Shown: positions 34,215 to 45,417 of the stretch, in pieces
Layout: every line of letters starts with the position of its first letter
Position numbering within the stretch: the stretch's first letter is position 1
Origin: Cryptomeria japonica
Taxonomy: Eukaryota; Streptophyta; Pinopsida; Cupressales; Cupressaceae
Direction of reading: 5' to 3'
Length of the DNA stretch: 64,000 nucleotides
Assembly: GCF_030272615.1 (NCBI RefSeq)
Contig: NC_081414.1
Coordinates: 911,035,009-911,099,008, forward strand
Translations under genes and position numbers: made by a program
The notes under the pieces: model-generated
Databases searched by the model: none
What the model was told of the DNA's origin: nothing
What the model saw: only the letters and a program-made list of their open reading frames with translations

Positions 34215-37200
34215 TGTAATGCCCGGCAAAATACCCTAAAGAAACTAAACAAGAACATGCAAATGGAGAGAAAAAAAATTAATTAGCATCTAATAAAAAC
34301 TAATTCAACACATAGCATCTCCATCTATTTACATTTACTAACCATTTAGCCACTATGAACATAAATCATTGCTCATTTTATCAAATAACGCAAGCGAAAA
34401 TAACATAACATCATTAACCTTTCCCTAGGGTATTTCAACATCATTACTTAATTCATTTCCATAATAATAACATACTACACCCATGATAGGTATATTTCAT
34501 CTTCATTTAATGCATCATATTCTAATTCTGTAAGCATGATATGCAAACTACAACATTACTTATTCCTCATGATATGCATAATTTCCTTTTTACCAACGCA
34601 TCTATATGAATCATTCATCTTTACTATATCCAATTAACATCTTCTAACATATTCATCTCTTAATCTATGAATGTTCCTCTTTCAAGATTAATTTACATTC
34701 TAACTTGCCTCTAAACATTCCATGAAATAATACAACTGAACCATAATACAAATTCATTTCTATTCCAACTACAATTCATCTTACAAATACAAATACATTA
34801 AATACATCATGAGCATAGCTCCTTCTACTACAAGAATCCATCTACTATACACAAGAATATTACATTACATACATTCCATCTTATCGATTACATAAATTTG
34901 TTACAAGGTACATCCATAGTCCATCATGAAGAAGAATCCAAGAGAATGTCCCAATGGCTAAAAAGCACCAACCTCCCAACCATGTGGAACCAAAGGAACC
35001 AACCCCCGTGCTAGGAGATGACACAAGGTCCCAACACACACTCTAAACCTAAGCTAGCACCCTAACCAAAGAGACTAACCACAGAAGGGCTCTCAAGCAA
35101 GAACTCACACAATACAACAAGAATAAACTCCCAGAGGCGTCAAACTCATCAAGACATAAATGCATCCAATAAGCATAATCATAAATCATAATGGGGAACA
35201 CATGTAGGAGTGGAGTGTCATCACATGCTATCCTCATAACATATTAATATAATAACATAAGGCACTAGCCTGATGGACATGTGGAGCCATCTCAACCTAT
35301 GAGAGACTAAGGGAGATTAGCTTACCATCTTCATGGCCTTCTCATGCTTATCCTAAAACACCCTCCCTAGGACTAAGTCATGAGGCTTAAATCAACTTAT
35401 CATCTTATTCATTAATCTAACTACCTAACCCATCAGTTATTAGGTTATCATTTATTTACAAATCATGGAAAACTCCAATGTGCTATGGTGGTGTAGACTT
35501 CATGCATCCTTACAAGGAACCTCATGCAAGCCTATCTCTTGTGACCCCAGCCATCACAAGGAAGCCCACTCCTCCTAACATGGCACAACAATAAATCACA
35601 AGAGGCTCTAACCAAAGTAAACACACGAAAAATAACACTTAATGCAGCCAATAACTTCCACACATACTCTCACAACATATGCAAGGCTACAACAACCTCA
35701 ATATAGCAAAATGAGCCTCTTGGCTAGCAATAAACAAAGGCATATCAAGCCATCAAATGCTGCCATCAAATAAAAGATAACATCACAACAAGGCCAACTC
35801 ACTTGCTGGTCCAAAATAGTATAATAATCATCTCAAACATCCATGGCTTATCAACATGGAAGAGAGTCTAAAATATCCACAATACATAGAGAAACAAATA
35901 TACTTAAAACCATCAAAATGCATCAAAACTGATCAAACCCAAAACTGGAAAATATTAGCAGACCTGAAATAAAGCCTCTGGTACAAAAATCAACTCAGGA
36001 TAATACCTCAAAAATGACCAAAACTGAGAAAACACAGAACACAGACAGTTTAGCACTTTTATCCCATAGAACATTGCTTTTGTCAAATAGTACAACGCTT
36101 TCATCCCGTAGGACAGCGCAAACATTTCCAGAATCATGCATACATATCCTAAGACAACGCATTCATTCTCATATTCACACTTATGCCTTTTGAGACAACG
36201 CTTATGTTGTGCAGAACAACACAAACACAAAACAGAACAACGGTTTTACACATTTAAACAACACTTTTATAAAAATAGCTCATTTACACAAATATTGTGG
36301 AAAACTCAGAAATCGTACAGGTAAAATAAGAAAATCCAGAATTAACCAAACGGCTTGAAAAATACATGAATAATGACGCCCAGAAACAAGGAATACATAG
36401 GTATAAACAAATTCAAATAATAACTCAAGATTCAGTCAAAATTTCTTCACAGTAAAATACATATAGAACCACTACAAAACTCATAGAGAAACCAATGAAA
36501 CCAAATCCAAACACTCACAAATTGAAAGACTCATAAAGGGGAAAAATATCCATTCAACTCCCATACAAACCAAAGATTTATCAACCAGAGATTTTCACAA
36601 GAATTTCACAAATCTGAGAGACGACATGCACAGGAAAAACCAAATATATTTCTCTAGCAACTATATGAAAACTCTTATAACATAAAGTTTCTTCCCCAAA
36701 TATTAATCTCCAATAATATTGAAACTATAGAATAACATAATACTTCAACCCAAGCCCAAAACACTTGCAGACACAATGCATACACAGAGAAGCCATTAAA
36801 ATCAAAATGCAAATGTAAAGAACTCCAACCTGCAACCTGAAGTAATAGAATGAAGCTGAAGAAGAGCTCCCACAAAACCTGTTAATGTTTGTAGCTTCAG
36901 TCGAATGATCATTTAGAATACATATAATATATGTTGATTAATAATAATATATTATTATGTTATATTATTATATTATTATTAATCATATGAAATTTAATAT
37001 TCAATATTAATCTATTATATTATTCTAAATTAATAATTGATTGATGAAACATTATAATATTGATTAAATTATTATAATTAAAGGAGAGACATGTTCGTTC
37101 AAGGACATGCCTCTCCAAAGGAATATATATAGTATAATGTTATTCAATTTGAGAAAACATATAATTCTAAGAATGCAAGTATCGGATTGAATCAGATATA

Positions 37201-37240
37201 CACATTAAAATACATCCAATAAAACCTGGGAAAATCAACA

Positions 37241-37252
37241 TGGTATCAGAGC
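37241..37252 (+). other. Primer-binding site of element J
   Basis: TGGTATCAGAGC, complementary to the initiator methionine tRNA 3' end, directly follows the left LTR. Confidence 0.9.
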
Positions 37253-38312
37253 TCAGGCCTGTGAAGTTTAATTTGGAGGTTGGAGAGGGTTGGAGAATTC
37301 AGTTTTTTCTAGAATTTTCAGTCTGAAATATGCCATTGTACGGCCCTTGGTTGGCCTCAAAATGAGGACTATAATATATGGATGGAAATATCTATGTTTC
37401 TAGTTTTCAAATATGTTTATCTCATCAAATTTGATTTAGTTTTGTGCAAGATATGACGACTTTGGTGCAAGTCACTTGAAACCCTACCTAGGGTTAGTAG
37501 TTTTGGGGAAAATGTCATAGCTTTTGTTTTAACCGTTGGATCTGGCTATAACTTGGAGTAAATGTTTGTAATTAGATTTTCTAACATCTCACCAAAGAGA
37601 TTGGATAAATTTGGTAAATTGCAAAAGTTATTAACGACTGTGTGTGGCAGATCATAATGAAAGTGTTGATCAAAATTATGAAAATGTTCTACATCATTCA
37701 AAGGGAATTATGATGAGAGATGATTCATGTGTGATATTTCTTATATGGGCTCACCTTATGAAAGGAAATGTTTTAAACTTAAGATAAGTATTCAATGTTT
37801 TATTAAGGTGCATGAATTATTGAGTTTATAATTTATGCTATAATATTGGCTAGTAAAATCTTGTATGCTTCTATCATTGGTATTTCTGTTCAAGATAATT
37901 TAGTTTATGAACTATTTGTAATCTCTCTCTGACATACCTTCAGGATGAAAGCACAATAAAATTGAATTAAAGGGAGAAATAAATTGATGCTTATAAATGA
38001 ATTGATGATTGAGACCAGATGCAGAGGGAGTTTGACATTTCAAAAGAGGACAAGAGGTTGATACAAGAACTTGAGCTTTAGAGGGAGCAGATGGTTCAGT
38101 CAACTTGTGACAATTTCAATCATAGTAATTGAGAGGGATTTTCACTATTGAAGGTGAAACACTTATGAGATAAAACTTGATTCAATTTATTATTATACTA
38201 ATGAAATCATTTAATGCCTTATAGGCCCTATGTAAATCATAAGTGACGACTTCCAAATGATTTCCACTTGTATTTTTGAGGTTATTGGAAGGTGACGATC
38301 TTACAATAACTT

Positions 38313-38927
38313 GAGCTTGTGGATAGAATCGCCGACAGAGGCAATCCACATGAGATCTCGTGGATAGAATCATCGACTGAGGCAATCCACATAAGAACTT
38401 GTGGATAGAATCGTCGACTGAGGCAATCCACTTAAGAGCTTGTGGATAGAATCGCTGACTGAGGCAATCCACGTAAGAGCTTGTGGATAGAATTGCCGAC
38501 TGAGGAAATCCACTTAAGAGCTTGTGGATAATATCGCTGACTGAGGCAATCCACGTGAGAGCTCATGGATAGAATCGCCAACTGAGGCAATCCATGTAAG
38601 AGCTTGTGGATAGAATCACCGACTGAAGCAATCCACGTGAGAGCTCATGGATAGAATCATCGACTAAGGCAATCCACATAAGAGCTTGTACATAGAATCG
38701 CCGACTAAGGCAATCCACGTGAGAGCTCATGGATAGAATCGCTGACTGAGGCAATCCACGTAAGAGCTTATGGATAGAATTGTCGACTGAGGCAATCCAT
38801 GTGAGAGCTCATGGATAGAATCATCGACTGAGGCAATCCACACAAGAGATTTTGGATAGAATTGCCGACAGAGGCAATCCATGCAAGAGCTTGTGAATAG
38901 AATCACTGACGAAGGCAAATTCACACC
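38313..38927. repeat. 41-bp tandem array in element J, 15 copies
   Basis: Fifteen units of exactly 41 bp cover 615 bp. Each begins near GAGCTTGTGGATAGAATC, continues CGACTGAGGCAATCCAC and ends in GTAA or GTGA. Within each unit GTGGAT and ATCCAC are complementary, so every unit can form a small hairpin. Alternating GAGCTTGTGG and GAGCTCATGG variants suggest growth by larger duplications. There are no spacers, so it is not a CRISPR array. Confidence 0.95.
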
Positions 38928-39130
38928 TTGAGACTATGGTCCCTTGTGATGAGCATCATATGGTTGATGCAAATACTACCAATATCATGAGATGATATTT
39001 TTGAGTTATGGTGAATATCATGTGCCTTGATATTCTTGTTTATACCATACTTCCTGATATCATAGTGAGATAATATTTTCTCTATTCCATAATTAATCTA
39101 GACTTAATGCATTTGCATTGATTTTATCTT

Positions 39131-39154
39131 CCCTAGCTAAGAGGGAGTGTTAAT
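39131..39154 (+). repeat. Duplicate of the PPT/LTR-start segment in element J
   Basis: The 24 bases here, beginning CCCTAGCTAAGAGGGAG and including TGTTAAT, recur at 39230-39253, where they are the working PPT and first bases of the right LTR. The copies are 99 bp apart. Confidence 0.85.
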
Positions 39155-42100
39155 TATGTTTTGTGTAGCTATGGTGAGGGCAATAAGTGTTGACATGGGA
39201 GATCACTACACATTCTATCTGATCATCCTCCCTAGCTAAGAGGGAGTGTTAATGTTTGTAGCTTCAGTCGAATGATCATTTAGAATACATATAATATATG
39301 TTGATTAATAATAATATATTATTATATTATTATTAATCATATGAAATTTAATATTCAATATTAATCTATTATATTATTCTAAATTACTAATTGATTGATG
39401 AAACATTATAATATTGATTAAATTATTATAATTAAAGGAGGGACATGTTTGTTCAAGGACATGCCTCTCCAAAGGAATATATATAGTATAATGTTATTCA
39501 ATTTGAGAAAACATATAATTCCAAGAATGCAAGTATTAGATTGAATCAGATATACACATTAAAATACATCCAATAAAACCTGGGATAATCAACAAAACCA
39601 AACCAAAATCCGACCAAGCTCCAGCCCAAACCAAGAGTAACAGAAATCCAAAACCAAGGAAGAATGCTTGCTGGAGTTTTTTTTCCAAAGAGTAGCCAAC
39701 CCGAAAACCATCACGGGAATGAAAATAAAAAGCAACAATAACCAAAAACCCTAGTCTCAATCTCGGACAATCAAAATATTTCATTTTAGAATATATTTTA
39801 CCAACCCACCATATATTATAATTTATTCTCCCATTTTGAATTCAGCCAATGAGAGTAAAGGGTAGGTATAGTAAATATAAAATATGCTTATTCAGCTAAG
39901 TGGGAATATTTTATTATTATTTAATTTAATGTGTTCATACACCCCACTTATGAAATAAAAGTCAAACTATTAAATAAACATAAGTTGTAAATAAATAATC
40001 CAAATGGAGATTAAAATTAAATAAACCAAAAGCTAATTAAATAGATTAAAGAACTAAATAAATATAACATATCAAATAAATACTAAACCATAGAAAATCA
40101 AATAAATAATTAAATAATCAAAGACCATTAAAGATTAAATCACAAAAATAAAATAAATATTAAACAACAATAAAGCTTAACAAATATTAAATAATCATAA
40201 AATCAATATACATTGATTATCAAATAAATATAAATGCCAAATAATTAAATATTCAAAACTAATAAATTAAAATAAAAATTACTAAATATAAAACTACACA
40301 TCGAGAGCCACATAAGTACTCTAACATAATCAAGTAAATCAACTGACATAAACCGAACTCACTATACCAACAAGACCAAGCTTACTAACTAACATGGCGA
40401 ATTATGCCAAGACGTTAACTACTAACGATGAACAACTTAGACCTAGAGTGTGTGAGGGAAACTCATGCCATCTCTGAACCACATAAGCCATTGGAACTAA
40501 AGACACGCTCAGACTTGTGAAGCAAGGTGGAGTCAATGTCTAGTACCTACAAAGTCCTACAACCACAAAATGACAATACCGCATATACATATACATATAT
40601 AGAACAAGCATGTGATAGAAAATTGTGACGACACATCCTGCTCGCAATGAGTGATATGGAATCGTCTCTATCACAAAGATAGTCAAATAATAGTCAAACA
40701 CATCTCATAAACATCTCATCAAATGAAATCATGGAATAGGGTTAGCATAATCATAATCATCATCAAAACCATGATAAATCTAATCTATCAATAATCCATC
40801 ACATAGTGAGCATATAGAATCCATCAAATACATATATCATCAAATCACATGATCAATCATGATAATAGCAACATCCATATAGATCATCAAAATAGAATAT
40901 GTCCAATAGTGTCTGTGTGCGGGAAAAGTGGTGTAAAGAAACAGAAAATTCGGTTTCAAAAGGTCCACACACCAATGGGACTCTTGGTGCAAGTTATGGA
41001 GCTATATTGAATAGCTCAACTCCCCAAGGGACGTTCCATTTTTCTCTATCTCACATGATCCCTCAATTCAATGCCTTTTCTCTCAGATCACTCAGCAAAG
41101 TGACATCATGAATGACAACTCCAAGAATGAGGGATGTTTGATCAACTTAATATGAATGCATTCCTAGTTATGCATGATATTAAATCTAATATGATTTAAA
41201 TTAGCATGGATATGATGATAAGATAAAAGATTAGTAAAATCTTATCCTAACATGATATACTAGTCTAATATGAGAGTGCTATGATAATGGAAATGCTTCT
41301 TAACATTCTTATTCAGATTATTTCTATTCAAAGAGAGGCTAAATGCTTGATTTAAAATTGATTATAGATTAGATGCATGAAACTTGGATATACTTAGTAA
41401 AATGTCTATAAGTTTGATACTAAAGACTTGGATATGAAAATGAGAGAATGAGAACTCTATTTATATGAAAAATAGGGCAATGGATGGTCAAGATTGGATA
41501 ATATTAACAAGGGCCAGGATTGAAAGTTATCAATCCATGTTCACAATTCTTACCAATGAAATGGTGACAATTGTCAACAAAAGACTGCTTGAGAGGATAT
41601 GTAAGAAGAATTAAATGCTTGAGAAGACATGAAGGTTACCTTAGGAGTTAAGGTTAGGTTAGGCTTATCCATTGGATAAAGCTTTTACCCAAGGGGTAAA
41701 CTCTTGTGCAAGGGTTTAAAGGGATAACCATGGTCAAAGCCATCAATACTTGATGAGACCCTTGGGTTAGATGAAGGTTGAGCTAGAGAGAAAGTCTCTA
41801 ATCATGCAAGAAGGTTGAGTTAACCATTAATGGTTAGGAAGACTTTAAAGGTTAACTTGTTGAAGACATAAAGCCTTTAATGGTTTTCAAAAACTTTGAG
41901 GGTTTGAGAAGTGACTTCCCTTTGCTTGGGGATGTGACAATATTTAGGAGATGGATTAGGCTAATTTAGAAGTGATTAGAAGAATCTAGAAGGGGGTTTA
42001 GAGAGGCAAGTGGGAGATGTAGGAAAATGCAAGTGGATGGAGGGGAATTTTAATTAAAATAAATTACTTTATTTCAACAAAAATAGATGCAACTTGCATA

Positions 42101-42501
42101 AATACAAGTGAGGGATTTAAATAAATAACTTAGATTTATTTACTTGCAAGGATCAATTTAATTAAATGTAAAATTAATTAAAAGGAGAGAAAGGGGAGTT
42201 AATTAAATAAAGTGATTTATTTAATTAAAGGTTATGAAAGACTTAGGTGAACTTAATTAAATAAATTGAGTAATTTATTTAATTAAATAGAGGAATGAGG
42301 TTTAAATGAATATTAAATATTCACTTAGGAAAGTGGTCATTTTAATATGTCTATGGTGTCTAACATCCATAATAAGTAACTGAAGCACATGAGTAATCAT
42401 CATCCAAATCATCAAATATAGTCTAGATAAGTCTGTCAAGCATAATATAAAAGTCAACTCTAGTCAAAATGGGTCAAATCAAGGGTGGACACTACAGTAC
42501 A

Positions 42502-42516
42502 ATTTAGGACACTACA
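42502..42516 (-). repeat. Element C 3' LTR, inner end
   Basis: On the minus strand TGTAGTGTCCTAAAT is the LTR start next to the PPT. It is split from the rest of the LTR by insertion K. Confidence 0.75.
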
Positions 42517-42530
42517 TTCTGCCCCACTTT
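42517..42530 (-). other. Polypurine tract of element C
   Basis: AAAGTGGGGCAGAA on the minus strand adjoins the LTR start. It matches the tracts of A and D at most positions. Confidence 0.85.
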
Positions 42531-43044
42531 AGTGGACTGATCAGCCTTAGGGATCATTCACACTAAATTAGTTTAAAAGGCATGTTCACCAAGCTCATGT
42601 TGCACAATAAATGTGGCCAAGGCAATAAATGCACTCCGGAGACACTGCGGAAGTCGCAGGCATCAGGTTTGTGATCACAAGTGATGCCCCCAAGTTTTGG
42701 TGAAGAAATGTACCATCTGAAAAGACAAAGAGCATGTTGCAAAATAAATAAATGTGTCGGCACAAAAAATGAAGGAATCTACTCAAGTGAGAAGAATGAT
42801 TAAGAAGCGTTAGTGCAGAAAAAAATAGAAAATCAGATGTAGGCGAGTATATGCCCCCTCGTGTTTTGCCCCTAGTGATGGTGGGGAAAACGGGAAGGAA
42901 AATGAGCCAAATTTGTCCCAAAGAGGACAGAAGCCATTTTGGGCAAAAATTTAGCCTGTATACTCAAAAGTGGGTCCATGGAAGGGTCATTGTTACTATT
43001 CACTGTAGGCATTCGAGCTCAGATTTGTATAGAGATAGAGAAAA
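42531..43044. other. Element C spacer between PPT and PMD pseudogene
   Basis: Non-coding. On the plus strand it should contain the upstream region of the PMD gene; no promoter is evident. Confidence 0.45.
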
Positions 43045-44779
43045 TGCCTCGCAGATGGAGCTTAGGGTGAGTATGATCGAGGAGCTTCACACCACAATGG
43101 AGCAGGATGAGGAGATCGACCAAGTACGACTCGAATCACGCTCATCTTTGTCATTTTTTGCATCTTTTTAGGGTTTTTTGCAGGACCTCAATGCAATCAT
43201 CTAGGGGACGCGATGTCGTCTGGCCAATGCATATCCATCCTGGATGGGCACTGGCATCTGGAGGATGCATTGTTCTCATGTCTGGACGCTGACCTTCAGA
43301 AGATGTGATGTCATCTTTTGGGTGTGCTAGCATGTACCAAAAATGATGGTGAAGGATTCTAATGGAGCATTTTCTGTTGTTTGCATGTGTAGATATTGCC
43401 CGAGATGCAGGAGCACACTGTAGGGCATTTATTGCAGATGCTATGTGACAAATTGGAGGATCTCACATAGGCTAAGCAGCGACTACTGCATAGGGTCGGC
43501 CTATGGTGGACTTGTATGCTCTCTGAGTTCCAGTTTCATGCTCCCATGAGCTACGGGCACTGATGGAGCATTGGGATGTCGATACCATGTCATTTCACCT
43601 ACCCACGGGGGAGATGATTATTATATTAGTGGAAGTGTATTGAATCCTATGGCTTCCCATCAGAGGGGAGTGAGTCACCACCGCTATCCTATCACAGTGG
43701 GAGCTCATCGCTCAGCAAGAGTGGGCCTTAGATTGGCGTATAGATAGCACATGTCACATGTATCTACAAGTACTTGGCCAGGGCCGAGTCGTCATTCCCC
43801 TCGTCTGGCGCATCATGATCGTGATCGTAGCATACGGGTCCTGATGGATGGTCAAGGATCACAGCTGTCAGCAAGGTTCATGCCTCTTATCAGAGAGATG
43901 GAGGAGAGACAGACCATATACACATGGGGGCGCAGCATGTTGGCTCATCTATACTATAAGTTTTCACGGTATGTGCACCATGACAACTATAGTCTGACCA
44001 TGTGTATGCTACTACAAGTGTGGGCCTTAGAGAACATCATGTGCACCTGACCTGTAGGATTACCAACACCGATGCCCTTAGACATGCCATGGGCACACGT
44101 TGATCCTCTACGGTACAGAGCATGGCATAGAGGAGACCTCACCTTCTGGCACATCTCATTTGATCAGCTCGGGATTGGCGACGTCGTCAGGCAGCCGTAC
44201 CAAGAGATGGGAGTCTGGGTTGCAGACCGACTATAGCTACCATAGATGCAGAGAGACCCATTCCTACTCAGGTGACAGGATTACATCGTGATGCCCTACT
44301 ACTAGAACCAGTGCATGAGACAGTTTGGACAGGTGCAGATAGTGCTACTCGTCGCTCCTACCTATACACGATCGGCCAGGAGCGCTTTGAGACCACTGGA
44401 CCTTCCTCACCCCACCATGGGGGATGTCTAGGACAACTCTAAGGGTAGTGATGATGATGACATCAATCCACAGCTGGATATCAGTGATGTCGGAGTCACT
44501 GCTGACTTCGTGGAGTGGTGGGAGAGATCTACTCTGACACTGATCTTCCCACCAGATGCAGCAGCAGGAGATGTGGGGGTGCTGGGAGAGGACGAGCTTG
44601 AGGGATCACCAGAGGCAGAGGAGGAGAGACCAAGCCAACGGCAATGGATGAGGAGTCCGAGTCCAAATAGACTGGTCGAGCGGGCACTCCCAACAGCATC
44701 AACTATTCCACCATCAGCTATCACAGTTGGCGCGAAGGGGTCCAGCAGTAAGGCTCCTCTGCGAGATCCTGAATGGTAG
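43045..44779 (+). pseudogene. PMD protein pseudogene, antisense inside element C (distinct lineage)
   Basis: A possible start MPRRWSLG at 43045 is followed by non-coding or intron-like DNA with T-rich sequence before AG at 43181 and 43391. The PMD proper follows in mixed frames: EFQFHAPMSYG, then DTMSFHLPTGEMIIIL near 43590, YTWGRSMLAHLYYKFSRYVH and LLQVWALENIMC (43918-44040), WHRGDLTFWHISFDQLGIGD (44122-44180) and QCMRQFGQVQ (44310-44340). The tail (about 44415-44779) is open and acidic, with DDDDINPQLDISDVG and LGEDELEGSPEAEEE, ending RDPEW. The WxxSFDQLGxGD and QCMRQFG parts resemble the classical MAIN/MAIL1-type PMD more than copies A and D do. Many stops and shifts are present. The gene is opposite in strand to C. 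Confidence 0.78.
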
Positions 44780-44809
44780 GCGGGTGATCTTGGTATGCAT
44801 ATGCTAATG

Positions 44810-45417
44810 TGCATGGTGAAAAGTGAATAATGGAAACAACAATATTGAAAGAATAAATGATTCAACCATAAAACCCTAGCCTAACAACAACAAAGATCCA
44901 CCATAACATATGAATATTACCTAAGACAAAGCAAATCAACAAAATCACAAAGATTATACCATCACATGTCCTCTAGGTTTTGAATCTCTATTCTTCCTAT
45001 CTCCATTGATCTTTCTTGATATATTTGCTCTCATATTTTATGTGTGCACAAGAGCTAAACAAAGAACGGAAATGTGGTTGATAGCTAGATCGCATATGAA
45101 AGTTTGAATGCATAGGAGGATTGATAATGAAAGAGAGTATCCTCTTATATAGAAGACACCATAGGAAATGGAGGGACAAAATTAAGAGGTGTAAAAAATA
45201 GATGGCCAGCTAGGATTAGAGGGTAGCTAGAGGAAATAAGAAAATAATGAGAGGGTAGGTAGTGTAGGAATTAAGAGATGAATGGCATGTGCCATGGGTA
45301 GAAAAGGCTAATGAATTAATTAGATAAATAAATATTTATTTAATTAATAGAAGAAGTGGGATCAATTAAATAAATAAAAGTATTTATTTAAATGAAGAAA
45401 AAGGCTAGAAAAGGATA
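44810..45417 (-). mobile_element. Element D: 3' LTR, outer part (Ty3/gypsy, minus strand)
   Basis: Left boundary TGCATGGTGAAAAG. The preceding ATATGCTAATG is shared with sequence downstream of D's own PMD gene (near 56220), which shows that element C was interrupted here; TAATG is the probable duplicated target. A TATA-like CTATATAAG is on the minus strand near 45152-45144. The LTR is split at 45417 by element G and finishes at 54324-54436, total about 721 bp. C presumably continues to the right of the window. Confidence 0.75.

Larger units (their letters stand above)
36880..39594 (+). mobile_element. Element J: complete non-autonomous LTR retrotransposon, TSD AAACC
   Basis: Left LTR 36880-37240 (361 bp) and right LTR 39247-39594 (348 bp) are nearly identical apart from a short AT-repeat deletion and a few substitutions. 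Flanks are AAACC at 36875-36879 and 39595-39599. The PBS TGGTATCAGAGC at 37241-37252 abuts the LTR and a PPT CTAAGAGGGAG precedes the right LTR, a copia-like layout. The 2.0-kb interior has no gag or pol; its main feature is a 41-bp tandem array. J is inserted in K and must have depended on another element. Confidence 0.95.
34215..42496 (-). mobile_element. Insertion K in LTR C: very long solo LTR or non-coding LTR element
   Basis: The ends are TGTAATGCCCGG (34215) and ...GTGGACACTACA (42496), flanked by GTACA at 34210-34214 and 42497-42501. Without nested element J it is about 5.56 kb and has no conserved coding sequence. Read on the minus strand it starts TGTAGTGTCCACCC, like the LTRs of C and D, has a U3 rich in ATTTAATTAAATAAAT words as in LTR D, and a TATA-like ATATAAATAG at 41466-41457. 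I could not find a repeated LTR inside, so a giant solo LTR is possible. Two abutting fragments are the alternative. Confidence 0.5.

Noticed and set aside
38182-38924. Several minus-strand open frames with recurring MDCLSQRFYP-like words
   Set aside because: They are translations of the 41-bp array in element J.
38313-38927. Possible CRISPR array
   Set aside because: Units are contiguous with no unique spacers and the context is a plant LTR element.
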